A stretch of DNA of 37,095 nucleotides from an uncultured Pseudomonadota bacterium (GCA_903888645.1 CAISUK010000245.1:1-37095), one strand, 5' to 3'. Shown: positions 19,410 to 28,800, counted from the stretch's first letter. Numbers and translations are program-made. Notes: generated from the letters alone by a model not told the origin.

Positions 19410-21734
19410 ATGACTGAAGTCGATCTGAAAACCTTCTTCCTCGAAAAGGTTCGCCTTTTCGAGAGTTTCTTGGCCGAAAAGGTCGATGAAATCGTCGCGA
19501 GTTCCCGGTTGGCCACTTACGAGGGCAACGAGGCGATCCTTGAGACAGGGGACGAGGGCCGCTTTTTCGGCATCCTGATCACCGGTCACGCCGAGGTTTC
19601 GGTTGCCGACAATACCGGAACCCGCTCCGTCGTCACCCAGCTTGAAGCTGGCGACGTGTTCGGCGTCATGTCCTTGCTAACCGGCGATCGCATCGTTGCC
19701 GATGTCATCGCCGGCAATCGGTGCTTCGTCCTGATGATTCCCCGGGCGATATTCAATAGCCATATCCTGACCAACCCAAAGGCCGTCGGCTACCTTTCCC
19801 GGCTGCTCGCCGAGCGCACGCGGACAATGTCGGTCGACCTCGTAGACGCCCAGGCAAGGGCCGCTGCCAAGTCTGAAGATCCCTATTCACTGTCACTGAC
19901 GACCAATGTTCCGGGCAAAGTCCTGGCGCTCAACGTTGGCATCAGCCAGATTCACTTTGGCATTTACGACACGCATGACCTTGGATCCGATGTCCATGGG
20001 ATTATCGACAACGGCCTCGATAACGTGTCCAGAATACGTGTGACGGTCGGTCCGCATAGCAAAGCTTTCGAGCATCCGCCTTTCCCACTCGCCGACCTTT
20101 TCCGGGTCATGCAGGAGGCGACCAGGCTGCTCGGCGAGGCATTCACCTTTCATCCGGAGGAGGTGACGGCGGTTGGTCACCGGGTGGTCCACGGCGGCAG
20201 CAAGTTCTCCAGCGCCGTGGTCATCACGCCTGCCGTGATCGCCGACATCGAGGCGCTTTCAGTGTTTGCGCCGCTGCACAATCCGGTCAATCTCAACGGC
20301 ATACGCGAGGCGATGAAGCAGTTTCCCGGCGTGCCCCACGTCGCTGTTTTCGATACGGCCTTTCACCAGACGCTCCCACCGTACGCTTATCTCTACGGTC
20401 TGCCTTACGACCTTTACAAGAAGGACGGCATCCGTCGTTATGGGTTTCACGGCACCTCGCACCGCTTCGTCTCGCTCAAGTCGGCCGAGGTGGTCGGTCG
20501 GCCGCTAGGCGAACTGGAGATCGTCTCTTGTCACCTCGGTATCGGTGCGTCGCTCTGCGCCATCGATCATGGCCGCTCGGTTGATACGACGATGGGCATG
20601 ACCCCAACCGACGGACTGATCATGCCGAGCCGTTCAGGCAGCATCGATCCCGCAGTGATGATTCACCTCCTCGATCACCACAAAATGTCACCGGACCAGC
20701 TTTCCGACCTGATCAATACCGAGAGCGGCCTGAAGGGCATTTCCGGCATATCCAGCGACATCCACCAGATCGAGTCTGCTGCCGGCGAAGGTCACCACCG
20801 CGCCCTGCTGGCGCACAAGGCTTTTTGCTACCAGATACGCAAGAATATCGGCGCCTATGTCGCGGCGATGGGAGGCATCGATGTGCTCGCCTTTACCGGC
20901 GATATCGGCGAGACCAGTTCCACGGTGCGCAGCCTGGCCTGTCAGAGCCTTGGCTACATGGGTATCAAGCTGGACGAGGAAAAAAACCGCAACCTCGGCA
21001 AGATCCGCTCCCACGCCGTCATATCGGCGAGCGACTCGCCAGTGACCATCCTGGTCATAGCCAATGACGACGAGCGCCTGGTCGCTTGGGAAACACTGCG
21101 TTCCATCGAGCGTAACAAGCTGATCGTGGCCATGCGCGACGAGCAGGCCGAAGCACCGATCCCGATCGAAATCTCGGCTCACCATGTCCATCTGGCCCAA
21201 GCCGATGTCGACAAATTATTCGGTCCCGGGCACCAGTTGACGCCGGAGCACGAGCTTTCACAGCCAGGTCAGTTTGCCTGTGCCGAAAAATTGCATCTCG
21301 TGGGCCCAAAAGGACGCATCGCCAACATCCGCGTCCTCGGTCCGACGCGCAAGGAAACCCAGGTCGAAATCGCCATGACAGAACAATTCAAGGTCGGCAT
21401 TCAACCGCCTATCCGCGAGTCTGGCGATTTGGCCAACACCCCAGGTGTCACGCTGGAAGGGCCAGCCGGTAGCACAACCATCGAACGCGGCGTAATCTGC
21501 GCCCAGCGGCACATCCATATGTCGCCGGACGATGCCATGCGATTTCGGGTGCGCGACAAATATGTTGTCCGGGTGCGTATCGAAGGCGCCCGCGAACTGA
21601 TTTTTGGCGACGTGGTGGTTCGCGTCAATCCGAATTACCGGCTGGCGATGCATATCGACACCGACGAGGGCAATGCCGCCAATATTCGTACCGGCATGCT
21701 CGGCTACATCGAAGAAATTCAGAGCCGCCGCTGA
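19410..21734 (+). CDS. Fusion protein: cyclic nucleotide-binding domain + acetate/propionate kinase (AckA-like) + PduL-type phosphotransacylase
   Basis: Residues about 1-145 CNB-like (ILETGDEGRFFGILITGHAEVSV...LEAGDVFGVMSLLTGDRIVADVIA). From about nt 19917 AckA-like (GHRVVHGGSKFSS, APLHNPVN, VFDTAFHQTLP, RRYGFHGTSHRFVS, HLGIGASLCAID, RSGSIDPAVM, FTGDIGETSSTVR). From about nt 21150 PduL-like (ISAHHVHLAQADVDKLFGPGHQLTPEHELSQPGQFACAEKL, RVLGPTRKETQVE, CAQRHIHMSPDDAMRF, MHIDTDEGNAA). Confidence 0.92.
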   Translation: MTEVDLKTFFLEKVRLFESFLAEKVDEIVASSRLATYEGNEAILETGDEGRFFGILITGHAEVSVADNTGTRSVVTQLEAGDVFGVMSLLTGDRIVADVIAGNRCFVLMIPRAIFNSHILTNPKAVGYLSRLLAERTRTMSVDLVDAQARAAAKSEDPYSLSLTTNVPGKVLALNVGISQIHFGIYDTHDLGSDVHGIIDNGLDNVSRIRVTVGPHSKAFEHPPFPLADLFRVMQEATRLLGEAFTFHPEEVTAVGHRVVHGGSKFSSAVVITPAVIADIEALSVFAPLHNPVNLNGIREAMKQFPGVPHVAVFDTAFHQTLPPYAYLYGLPYDLYKKDGIRRYGFHGTSHRFVSLKSAEVVGRPLGELEIVSCHLGIGASLCAIDHGRSVDTTMGMTPTDGLIMPSRSGSIDPAVMIHLLDHHKMSPDQLSDLINTESGLKGISGISSDIHQIESAAGEGHHRALLAHKAFCYQIRKNIGAYVAAMGGIDVLAFTGDIGETSSTVRSLACQSLGYMGIKLDEEKNRNLGKIRSHAVISASDSPVTILVIANDDERLVAWETLRSIERNKLIVAMRDEQAEAPIPIEISAHHVHLAQADVDKLFGPGHQLTPEHELSQPGQFACAEKLHLVGPKGRIANIRVLGPTRKETQVEIAMTEQFKVGIQPPIRESGDLANTPGVTLEGPAGSTTIERGVICAQRHIHMSPDDAMRFRVRDKYVVRVRIEGARELIFGDVVVRVNPNYRLAMHIDTDEGNAANIRTGMLGYIEEIQSRR

Positions 21735-21778
21735 ATAGTTGGTCCTTGGATCAATGAACAAACCGAAAGGAGCACGTC

Positions 21779-23545
21779 ATGGTTGCCAAAAGTACAGAGT
21801 CATCTAAGTCACTCCATCACCATCACCATCATGCTCCGGACGGACTCAGAACGATTGAAGGGATGATGACCTCGCTGCAGCAGCGGCTCGATCCGTTTGG
21901 CGTGGCGACATCGTTGCTCAACGCGCAGGTGGCGTGGATGCTGCATCCGCAAGAGCTATCGCGGTCGATCAGCGCCATTTCCGGCGATGTTCTGGCACTG
22001 CAGCAGCACCTTCTGCTGCGCGCCATGGGCATGCCCAGCGAAGCTGTGGTGACGCCTAAGGAGGGCGATGCGCGCTTCGCCGATCCGGTGTGGAGCGAAG
22101 AGCCGACATGGGAGATCATCAAGGAATCGTATCTGGCGATTACCCATCAACTTGAGGACATGCTTTTCGAGACACCCGGGCAGGCCGACAAGGAGCGTCG
22201 CCGCGCCGCTTTCTGGGTGCGCGAATGGCTCAACGCGATGGCCCCGACCAATTTCTTTCTGACCAACCCGGTCGCCATGCGCAAGTATTTCGAGACGCGC
22301 GGCGAAAGTCTGGTCAAGGGATTCGAGCATTTCATGCGCGATGCCAAGGCCAAGAATATTCGCATGGTCGAGGCCGACGCCTTCAAGGTCGGCGTCGATC
22401 TGGCGACTACTCCTGGTCATGTGGTTTTTCGCAACCGAATGGTCGAACTGCTGCACTACACGCCGACCACCGCGCAGGTACACAAGATCCCGATCGTGAT
22501 CATTACGCCGTGGATCAACAAGTTCTACATCCTCGACCTGACGCCAAAGAAGAGCCTGGTCAAATACCTGACAGATCAGGGCTACAGCGTATTCATAACC
22601 AGTTGGAAGAATCCGGACGCCGCTATGGCTGACGTCGCGTTTGACGACTACCTGCTCGACGGTGTCGATCAAGTAGTGGACGCTGCGCGCAAACTCTGCA
22701 AGTCCTCGCAAGTCCACCTGACCGGTTACTGCATCGGCGGCACCCTGGTGGCGACCTACATGGCCTGGGCCAGTCGTCATTACGGCGAAAAGGCGATGCC
22801 GGTCGCGCACTGGACGCTATTCACGACGCTGACCGATTTTTCTTCGCCTGGCGATATCGACGTTTTCATCGACGCAGGGGCGATTGCCGCGCTCGAAGAA
22901 AAGATGGCCAAGACCGGTTATCTCGATGGCGACGACATGGCTTCGAGTTTCCGCCTGTTGCGCTCCAACAGCCTCATCTGGCACTACTTCGAACAGAGCT
23001 ATCTGTTCGGCGAACCGCTGCCGCCTTTCGACGTGCTGTTCTGGAACATGGACACGACGCGCATGCCGGCGGCAATGCACTCCTTCTATCTGCGGCAGAT
23101 GTATCTGCACAACAATTTGATGAAGCGCGATGCGCTAAGCATTGCCGGAGAACTGATCGACCTGGATCTCATTACTCAGCCGCTCTACGCCGTGGCCGCC
23201 GAGGACGACCATATCGTGCCGTGGCGGCAGTCCTATCGGATCCGCAAGTACATCAATGTCGATGCGTCAGTGCGCTTTGTGCTGTCGACCTCTGGGCATA
23301 TCCTGGGAATCGTCAATCCTATGGTCAATCCACCCAAGCGGAGTTTCTGGGTGGCCGAGCCCGAGCGCAACGAACACTTCGAACATTGGTTCGTCCGCGC
23401 CGAGAAGAAGCCCGGCACTTGGTGGGAAGACTGGCTGGCCTGGCTATCGCCGCAATGCGGTCCGCTGGTGGCCGCGCCCAAGCTAGACGCCAAGACCTAT
23501 CCCGATCTCGGACCGGCGCCAGGTACCTACGTATTCGAAAAGTAG
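21779..23545 (+). CDS. phaC: Polyhydroxyalkanoate synthase (class I-like)
   Basis: 588 aa; lipase-like box GYCIGGT, TPWINKFYILDL, VFITSWKNPD, AEDDHIVPWRQSY, STSGHILGIVNP. N-terminus carries HHHHHH. Confidence 0.93.
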   Translation: MVAKSTESSKSLHHHHHHAPDGLRTIEGMMTSLQQRLDPFGVATSLLNAQVAWMLHPQELSRSISAISGDVLALQQHLLLRAMGMPSEAVVTPKEGDARFADPVWSEEPTWEIIKESYLAITHQLEDMLFETPGQADKERRRAAFWVREWLNAMAPTNFFLTNPVAMRKYFETRGESLVKGFEHFMRDAKAKNIRMVEADAFKVGVDLATTPGHVVFRNRMVELLHYTPTTAQVHKIPIVIITPWINKFYILDLTPKKSLVKYLTDQGYSVFITSWKNPDAAMADVAFDDYLLDGVDQVVDAARKLCKSSQVHLTGYCIGGTLVATYMAWASRHYGEKAMPVAHWTLFTTLTDFSSPGDIDVFIDAGAIAALEEKMAKTGYLDGDDMASSFRLLRSNSLIWHYFEQSYLFGEPLPPFDVLFWNMDTTRMPAAMHSFYLRQMYLHNNLMKRDALSIAGELIDLDLITQPLYAVAAEDDHIVPWRQSYRIRKYINVDASVRFVLSTSGHILGIVNPMVNPPKRSFWVAEPERNEHFEHWFVRAEKKPGTWWEDWLAWLSPQCGPLVAAPKLDAKTYPDLGPAPGTYVFEK

Positions 23546-23746
23546 GCGCGGCAGATATCGCCTGAAAGCTGGCCGCCTCGGAGTTTTGCCGATGCGGCCA
23601 AGTGCGCGGCGATTGCTCGGCTCGTTGGCTGATCCCGTTCTGTGTGCCAACGCACAGAGATAGCTTGGGCGTTGGCCGAAAATCCCGTGACGAAAGCGCT
23701 CCTGCGAAGCGCTCGAGTGCATTTGCGCTGCGCACGGGACTTGACG

Positions 23747-26700
23747 ATGACGAAGATCGAAAAAATGGGTGTCGGCATCCCGTTACCGGGGTTACGACAA
23801 ATGGACCCGGAAATCTGGCGTGCGATTTTCGATGCCAGTGCCGATGCGATATTTCTCCACGACGCGCAATCGCGGGTACTGCAGGCCAATCCCGCCTATT
23901 GCCGGGAAGCGGGCATCAGCGACGAGGCCGAGGCACTGGGAAAACTCTATTGGCAAGTGTTCCCGCTGGGCAGCGGGCCGATTCCCGGGCGCATCGTCGG
24001 TTCGAACGCAGCCGGCGACTCCGCAAACGAATTGGACCTGCATGTCGGCATCAGTCACTTTCTCGTGTTACGCCACTCAGTACGCGACGAACAGGGTAAT
24101 TCGCAATACACACTGGTCATATTGCGCGATATCACGGCGCAAAGACTGGCAGAAGAAGAATTGGCAGAGAGTCGGCAAAATGTTCGCCGCGCCATGGAAA
24201 CAGCGCACGATGCCATCATCACAGTCGATCCCGAAAGCAGTCTGGTCACCGGATGGAATCCTGCCGCCGAAGCGGTTTTTGGGCACAGCCGGGAAGAGGT
24301 GATCGGGCACACGCTTTTCGGCTTCCTGGCGCCGGCACAATTCCGCGAACTGGCGCTGCAGGGTATGGCGAATTTTGCCGAAACCGGCGATGCGGCGCCG
24401 CTCACCAAAACCATCGAATTGGTGGCGCTGCACGGTAACGGAACGGCATTCCCCATCGAAATCGTCCTGTCTGCCACCAGCAGTCACGGCAAGTGGTTCA
24501 CTACCGGTATTGTCCATGACATCAGCGAGCGCAACCGGGCGCTGGCATCGGAGAAGCGATATTTTCGCCTCTTTGAGTCGGCCAAGGACGGCATCCTGAT
24601 TCTCGATGCGGAAACAGGCAAACTCGTCGACGCCAATCCGTTTATCACCCAGTTACTCGGCTATCCGCGGGAGGATTTGCTCGGCAAGCATATCTGGGAA
24701 TTGGGCTTCTTCAAGAACGTCGCCGCCAACAAGGCCAAGTTCCTCGAACTGCAGCAGCGTGACTATGTGCGTTACGAGGACCTGCCGCTGGCGACAAGCG
24801 ATGGCAAGACGGTCCACGTCGAGTTCGTCAGCAATGTCTATCTGGTGGACAGCACCCGGGTGATCCAATGCAACATTCGCGACATCAGCGATCGCAAGCG
24901 GGTAGAAGAAACCAGAAAAGCCGCGTCGCAATATGCGCGGAGCCTGATCGAGGCGAGTCTGGACCCTCTGGTTACGATCAGTGCCAGTGGAATAATCACG
25001 GACGTCAACCTGGCGACTGAAAATGTGACCGGTACCAGTCGCGCCAAGCTCATCGGCAGCGACTTTGCCGACTATTTCACCGATCCCGAGCAGGCTCACG
25101 AGGTCTATCGGCGAGTTTTCTCGGAAGGATTTGTGACAGATTATCCGCTGGCGATTCGCCATGTCTCGGGCAACATCACCGACGTGCTGTATAACGCCAG
25201 CATCTATCGTGACGATTGCGGCAAGGTCTTGGGCGTTCTTGCCGCCGCGCGGGATATTACCGAGCGCAAAAGAATCGAGAATGAATTGCGGCAGAGCAAG
25301 GAGTGGTTGGAGGCGGCCGCTTCTGCCGGAATTGTCGGTCTCTGGAGCTGGGATATACCGAACGATTCGCTGGTTTGGGACAGGGTCATGTATCGCCTCT
25401 ACGGCATTGGCCCCGCAGACTTTGGCGGCGCCTATGCAGGGTGGGTAAGCGCTATCCACCCTGATGACAAGGCTCGGACCGAGGTAGAGATTCAATCCGC
25501 TCTGCGCGGCGAGCGGGAATATTGTCCGGAATTCCGCGTCATCTGGCCAGATCGTTCGGTGCACTTCATCAAGGCGGCTTCCCACACCAGCTTTGATCCC
25601 CAGGGCAAGCCACTGCACATGGTCGGCGTCAACTATGACCTGACCGAACGCAAGCAGGTCGAGCAAGCCCTGCTTCGTGAAAGCGAGAAGAACCGGGTGC
25701 TATTGCGCAATGCCAGCGATGGAATTCATATTCTCGATCCCGCCGGCAGGGTCATCGAGGTCAGCGATTCCTTTTGTGCCATGTTGGGCTATCGACGCGA
25801 AGAGTTGATCGGCATGAACGTGGCGCAGTGGGATGCACACCTTACCCAGGAGCAACTCGCTCAGGCAATCAGTCAACCTTTTGCCAATGCTGGGCGCATC
25901 GAATTTGAGACTCGCCACCGGCGTAAGGATGGAACTGTTTTCGATGTTGAGGTCAGCGGCTGTCCGCTCCAACTGGAAGGCCGGCCGGTAATTTTCTACT
26001 CCTCACGCGACACTACTTTGCGCAAGAAGGTAGCGGCGGAACTCGACGCCCATCGCCATCATCTCGAAGAATTGGTCGAAACGCGCACTGCTGCGCTGTC
26101 GCTCGCCAAGCAAGCCGCCGAAACCGCAAACGTATCCAAGAGCGCCTTCCTGGCGAACATGTCGCACGAAATTCGTACGCCGCTCAACGCCATCACCGGG
26201 ATGGCCTACCTGATCCGTCGCTCTGGCGTAACAGCCCAGCAGGCAGACCGTCTGGACAAGATCGATGTGGCCGGAAAACATCTTCTGGAAACCATCAATG
26301 CTGTTCTCCACCTCTCCAAAATCGAGGCCGGAAAGTTTGTATTGGAGGAAACGGCGGTCGTGGTCGGGAGCATCATCGCCAATATCGCATCGATGCTCCT
26401 CAATAAAGCCAGGGCGAAAGGATTGAGGCTGGTCGTGGAGACGGAAAAAAGCTTGCATCATCATCTCCTCGGTGACCCGACCCGGCTGCAGCAGGCGCTG
26501 CTCAATTATGCCGCCAACGCGATCAAGTTTACCGAGAGCGGGACCGTCACCCTGCGCGCCTTGATTGCTGAGGAACTAATCGACAGTGTGCTGGTACGCT
26601 TCGAGGTTCAGGACACCGGCATTGGCATCGACCCGGCCACCCAGCTCAAGCTTTTCAAGGCATTTGAGCAGGCAGACAATTCTGTGACCCGCAAGTATGG

Positions 26701-27271
26701 TGGTACCGGCCTCGGCCTGACCATCACCAGAAAGCTGGCGCAATTGATGGGTGGAGATGCGGATGTCATTAGTGTGCCGGCGCTGGGCAGTACTTTCTGG
26801 TTTACGGCCAGACTCAAGAAAGGCGACCCGAACAACGCTGTGCCGCGCATAGTATTGGCGCAATCTGCCGAGGCGATCCTGAAGCGAGACTACCGTGGGC
26901 GGCGCATCCTCCTGGCTGAAGACGAACCGATCAATCGGGAGATCACCACGGAGCTTCTCCAATACATCGGATTGGTTATCGATTGCGCCGAAGATGGCTC
27001 GCAGGCGGTCGAACTGGCCGGAAAAAACCACTACGACCTGATTCTGATGGACATGCAGATGCCGCGCATGGATGGTCTGGAGGCGACCCAAACGATCCGC
27101 GCATCAGCCAACGGCGGCAAGGTTCCGATCCTCGCGGTCACGGCCAATGCCTTTGCCGAAGACAAGGCACGCTGCTACGCGGCTGGCATGAATGACTATG
27201 TGGCGAAGCCGGTCAATCCGGAGGCGCTGTTTGCCACATTGCTGAAATGGTTGGGTCCGGCAAATAATTGA
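23747..27271 (+). CDS. Multi-PAS hybrid sensor histidine kinase with C-terminal receiver
   Basis: Several PAS domains (e.g. RYFRLFESAKDGILILDAETGKLVDANP), HisKA FLANMSHEIRTPLNAI, HATPase DTGIGIDP/GGTGLGLTITRKL, REC LLAEDEPINREI...LILMDMQMPRMDG...YVAKPV. ATG 23747 preferred over 23642. Confidence 0.92.
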   Translation: MTKIEKMGVGIPLPGLRQMDPEIWRAIFDASADAIFLHDAQSRVLQANPAYCREAGISDEAEALGKLYWQVFPLGSGPIPGRIVGSNAAGDSANELDLHVGISHFLVLRHSVRDEQGNSQYTLVILRDITAQRLAEEELAESRQNVRRAMETAHDAIITVDPESSLVTGWNPAAEAVFGHSREEVIGHTLFGFLAPAQFRELALQGMANFAETGDAAPLTKTIELVALHGNGTAFPIEIVLSATSSHGKWFTTGIVHDISERNRALASEKRYFRLFESAKDGILILDAETGKLVDANPFITQLLGYPREDLLGKHIWELGFFKNVAANKAKFLELQQRDYVRYEDLPLATSDGKTVHVEFVSNVYLVDSTRVIQCNIRDISDRKRVEETRKAASQYARSLIEASLDPLVTISASGIITDVNLATENVTGTSRAKLIGSDFADYFTDPEQAHEVYRRVFSEGFVTDYPLAIRHVSGNITDVLYNASIYRDDCGKVLGVLAAARDITERKRIENELRQSKEWLEAAASAGIVGLWSWDIPNDSLVWDRVMYRLYGIGPADFGGAYAGWVSAIHPDDKARTEVEIQSALRGEREYCPEFRVIWPDRSVHFIKAASHTSFDPQGKPLHMVGVNYDLTERKQVEQALLRESEKNRVLLRNASDGIHILDPAGRVIEVSDSFCAMLGYRREELIGMNVAQWDAHLTQEQLAQAISQPFANAGRIEFETRHRRKDGTVFDVEVSGCPLQLEGRPVIFYSSRDTTLRKKVAAELDAHRHHLEELVETRTAALSLAKQAAETANVSKSAFLANMSHEIRTPLNAITGMAYLIRRSGVTAQQADRLDKIDVAGKHLLETINAVLHLSKIEAGKFVLEETAVVVGSIIANIASMLLNKARAKGLRLVVETEKSLHHHLLGDPTRLQQALLNYAANAIKFTESGTVTLRALIAEELIDSVLVRFEVQDTGIGIDPATQLKLFKAFEQADNSVTRKYGGTGLGLTITRKLAQLMGGDADVISVPALGSTFWFTARLKKGDPNNAVPRIVLAQSAEAILKRDYRGRRILLAEDEPINREITTELLQYIGLVIDCAEDGSQAVELAGKNHYDLILMDMQMPRMDGLEATQTIRASANGGKVPILAVTANAFAEDKARCYAAGMNDYVAKPVNPEALFATLLKWLGPANN

Positions 27272-27309
27272 TGCCATGGAAAGCGGGTCTTCCGTTGCCG
27301 CCCGGTTCA

Positions 27310-27350
27310 TCGGGCGCTGCTTGTCAAGATGCCAAATCAATTTTTTAATG
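27310..27350. repeat. 41-bp direct repeat, left copy
   Basis: TCGGGCGCTGCTTGTCAAGATGCCAAATCAATTTTTTAATG; 35/41 identical to 28801-28841. Confidence 0.85.
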
Positions 27351-27680
27351 TCGTTGGGGCGTCACGGTCAAGCTTGGGCTGTTTTCACAGAAGTGAGGAA
27401 TTTGATGTAACCCTGGCTCCTTTGGTCACCTGCACTGGCGCGAGAACGGTTGCTCTAGATCACGCAGAACGAAGCGTTTGCGCCGATCTACGTCAGGCTG
27501 GCCGTCGCCGAGGAAGTTGCGGCGTAAGCAGCGGATCGCTGACGTTGGCGCTTCGCTCAGCATCGAGTTGGCTTGGCCCTGAAAGCGCCGAAATTCCCCA
27601 ACGATTTCCCGTCTGATGGAATCGACGCAGCGATTCCGGCTTGCCACTTAATTCGAGTCGCTGTGAGGGATAAAACCATT

Positions 27681-27726
27681 GGTAAGGCCCAGAAAGGGAC
27701 TTATCATTCCCTTTCTGGGCCTTACC
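27681..27726. repeat. Perfect 19-bp inverted repeat (GGTAAGGCCCAGAAAGGGA-N8-TCCCTTTCTGGGCCTTACC)
   Basis: Arms 27681-27699 and 27708-27726 are exact reverse complements; lies 10 nt upstream of the likely ATG (27736) of the HTH-nucleotidyltransferase gene. Confidence 0.95.
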
Positions 27727-27735
27727 GACAACATC

Positions 27736-28344
27736 ATGCAGACCCTGCCGCTCAGCGATGTCCTGTTTACTGCGACTCAGCAGAAGGTGCTGGCCCTGCT
27801 GTATGGCAAGCCGGACCAGAGTTTCTACGCTAACGAGATTGCCCGCTGGGCGCAGGTCGGCAAAGGTAGCCTGATGCGCGAACTGGACCGCCTGTATCGA
27901 TCCGGCGTACTGACAATGAACCGCCAGGGCAATCAGACCCACTACCAGGCCAACGCGGAATGCCCGATCTATGCAGAACTGTTGGGCATCGTACGCAAGA
28001 CTTTCGGCATCGGCGAGGCTTTGCGTACTGCGCTGGCGCCCCTGGCCGGGCAGTTGGTGTGGGCCTTCGTCTATGGCTCCATCGCTAAAGGTACGGATCA
28101 TGCCGGCAGCGATATCGACCTGATGCTAATCGGCGAGAACCTCGCCTACGGCGACATGGTGGAGCGCTTGTTGCCTGTGGAAGAGAACTTGAGCCGCAGC
28201 ATCAACCCGACGATCTACACGCCGGCCGACTGGCTGGCCAAGAAGGCCGCTGGCAACAACTTTGTCATGCGAGTGTCAGAGCAGGACAAGATCAATCTGA
28301 TCGGCTGTCCGCCGCCGAAGGAGTCTGCCAATGCGCGCGGATAG
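27736..28344 (+). CDS. HTH-nucleotidyltransferase (MNT-like) protein, putative antitoxin/regulator
   Basis: MQTLPLSDVLFTATQQKVLALLYGKPDQSFYANEIARWAQVGKGSLMRELDRLYRSGVLT (wHTH) + VWAFVYGSIAKGTDHAGSDIDLMLIG (GS...DxD nucleotidyltransferase). Confidence 0.85.
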   Translation: MQTLPLSDVLFTATQQKVLALLYGKPDQSFYANEIARWAQVGKGSLMRELDRLYRSGVLTMNRQGNQTHYQANAECPIYAELLGIVRKTFGIGEALRTALAPLAGQLVWAFVYGSIAKGTDHAGSDIDLMLIGENLAYGDMVERLLPVEENLSRSINPTIYTPADWLAKKAAGNNFVMRVSEQDKINLIGCPPPKESANARG

Positions 28345-28766
28345 CAGTAAGGACAACCTGGAAAATCTGGTGCGCAGTGGCGGCCTCAAGGCGGAGCCGT
28401 CGGACCGCAAGGAGTGCGAAGGCTTGCTGCGTTCCGCCATTGACCGCCTGAAGGATTCCCACAGCCCGGCGCTGTCTTTCGCCAGTCGCTTCGATTTGGC
28501 CTACAACGCCGCCCATGCTCTGGCGCTGACGGCTTTGCGCCTGCAGGGTTATCGATCAGACCAGCGCTATGGTGTTTCAGTGCTTGGTGCATACCCTCGA
28601 CGTGAGTAAAGCGCAGGTTCGCCTGTTCGCCCTGTGCCATGAACGTCGCAATCTGGCGGAATACGAGGGCTACATGGAGATGGACGAAGCCTTGCTGGCT
28701 GAACTGCTTGACGCGACCGACAGCCTTTTGGGTCTGGTGCAAAAAGCCGTGGCCGATGCGGAATAA
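28331..28766 (+). pseudogene. HEPN-like partner gene split by a frameshift near 28565-28572
   Basis: Frame 1: MRADSSKDNLENLVRSGGLKAEPSDRKECEGLLRSAIDRLKDSHSPALSFASRFDLAYNAAHALALTALRLQGYRSDQRY; continues one frame over as MVFQCLVHTLDVSKAQVRLFALCHERRNLAEYEGYMEMDEALLAELLDATDSLLGLVQKAVADAE. Confidence 0.75.
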
Positions 28767-28800
28767 ATGCAGAGCGTGGCCCCAATGGCAGTCGAGTCTT

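Noticed and set aside
21815-21832. His6 as a cloning/vector artefact
   Set aside because: Flanking sequence shows no vector, protease site or start-codon context typical of tags; the gene is in a natural operon.
24653-25666. 337-aa minus ORF opposite the PAS kinase
   Set aside because: Antisense shadow of PAS-domain coding sequence.
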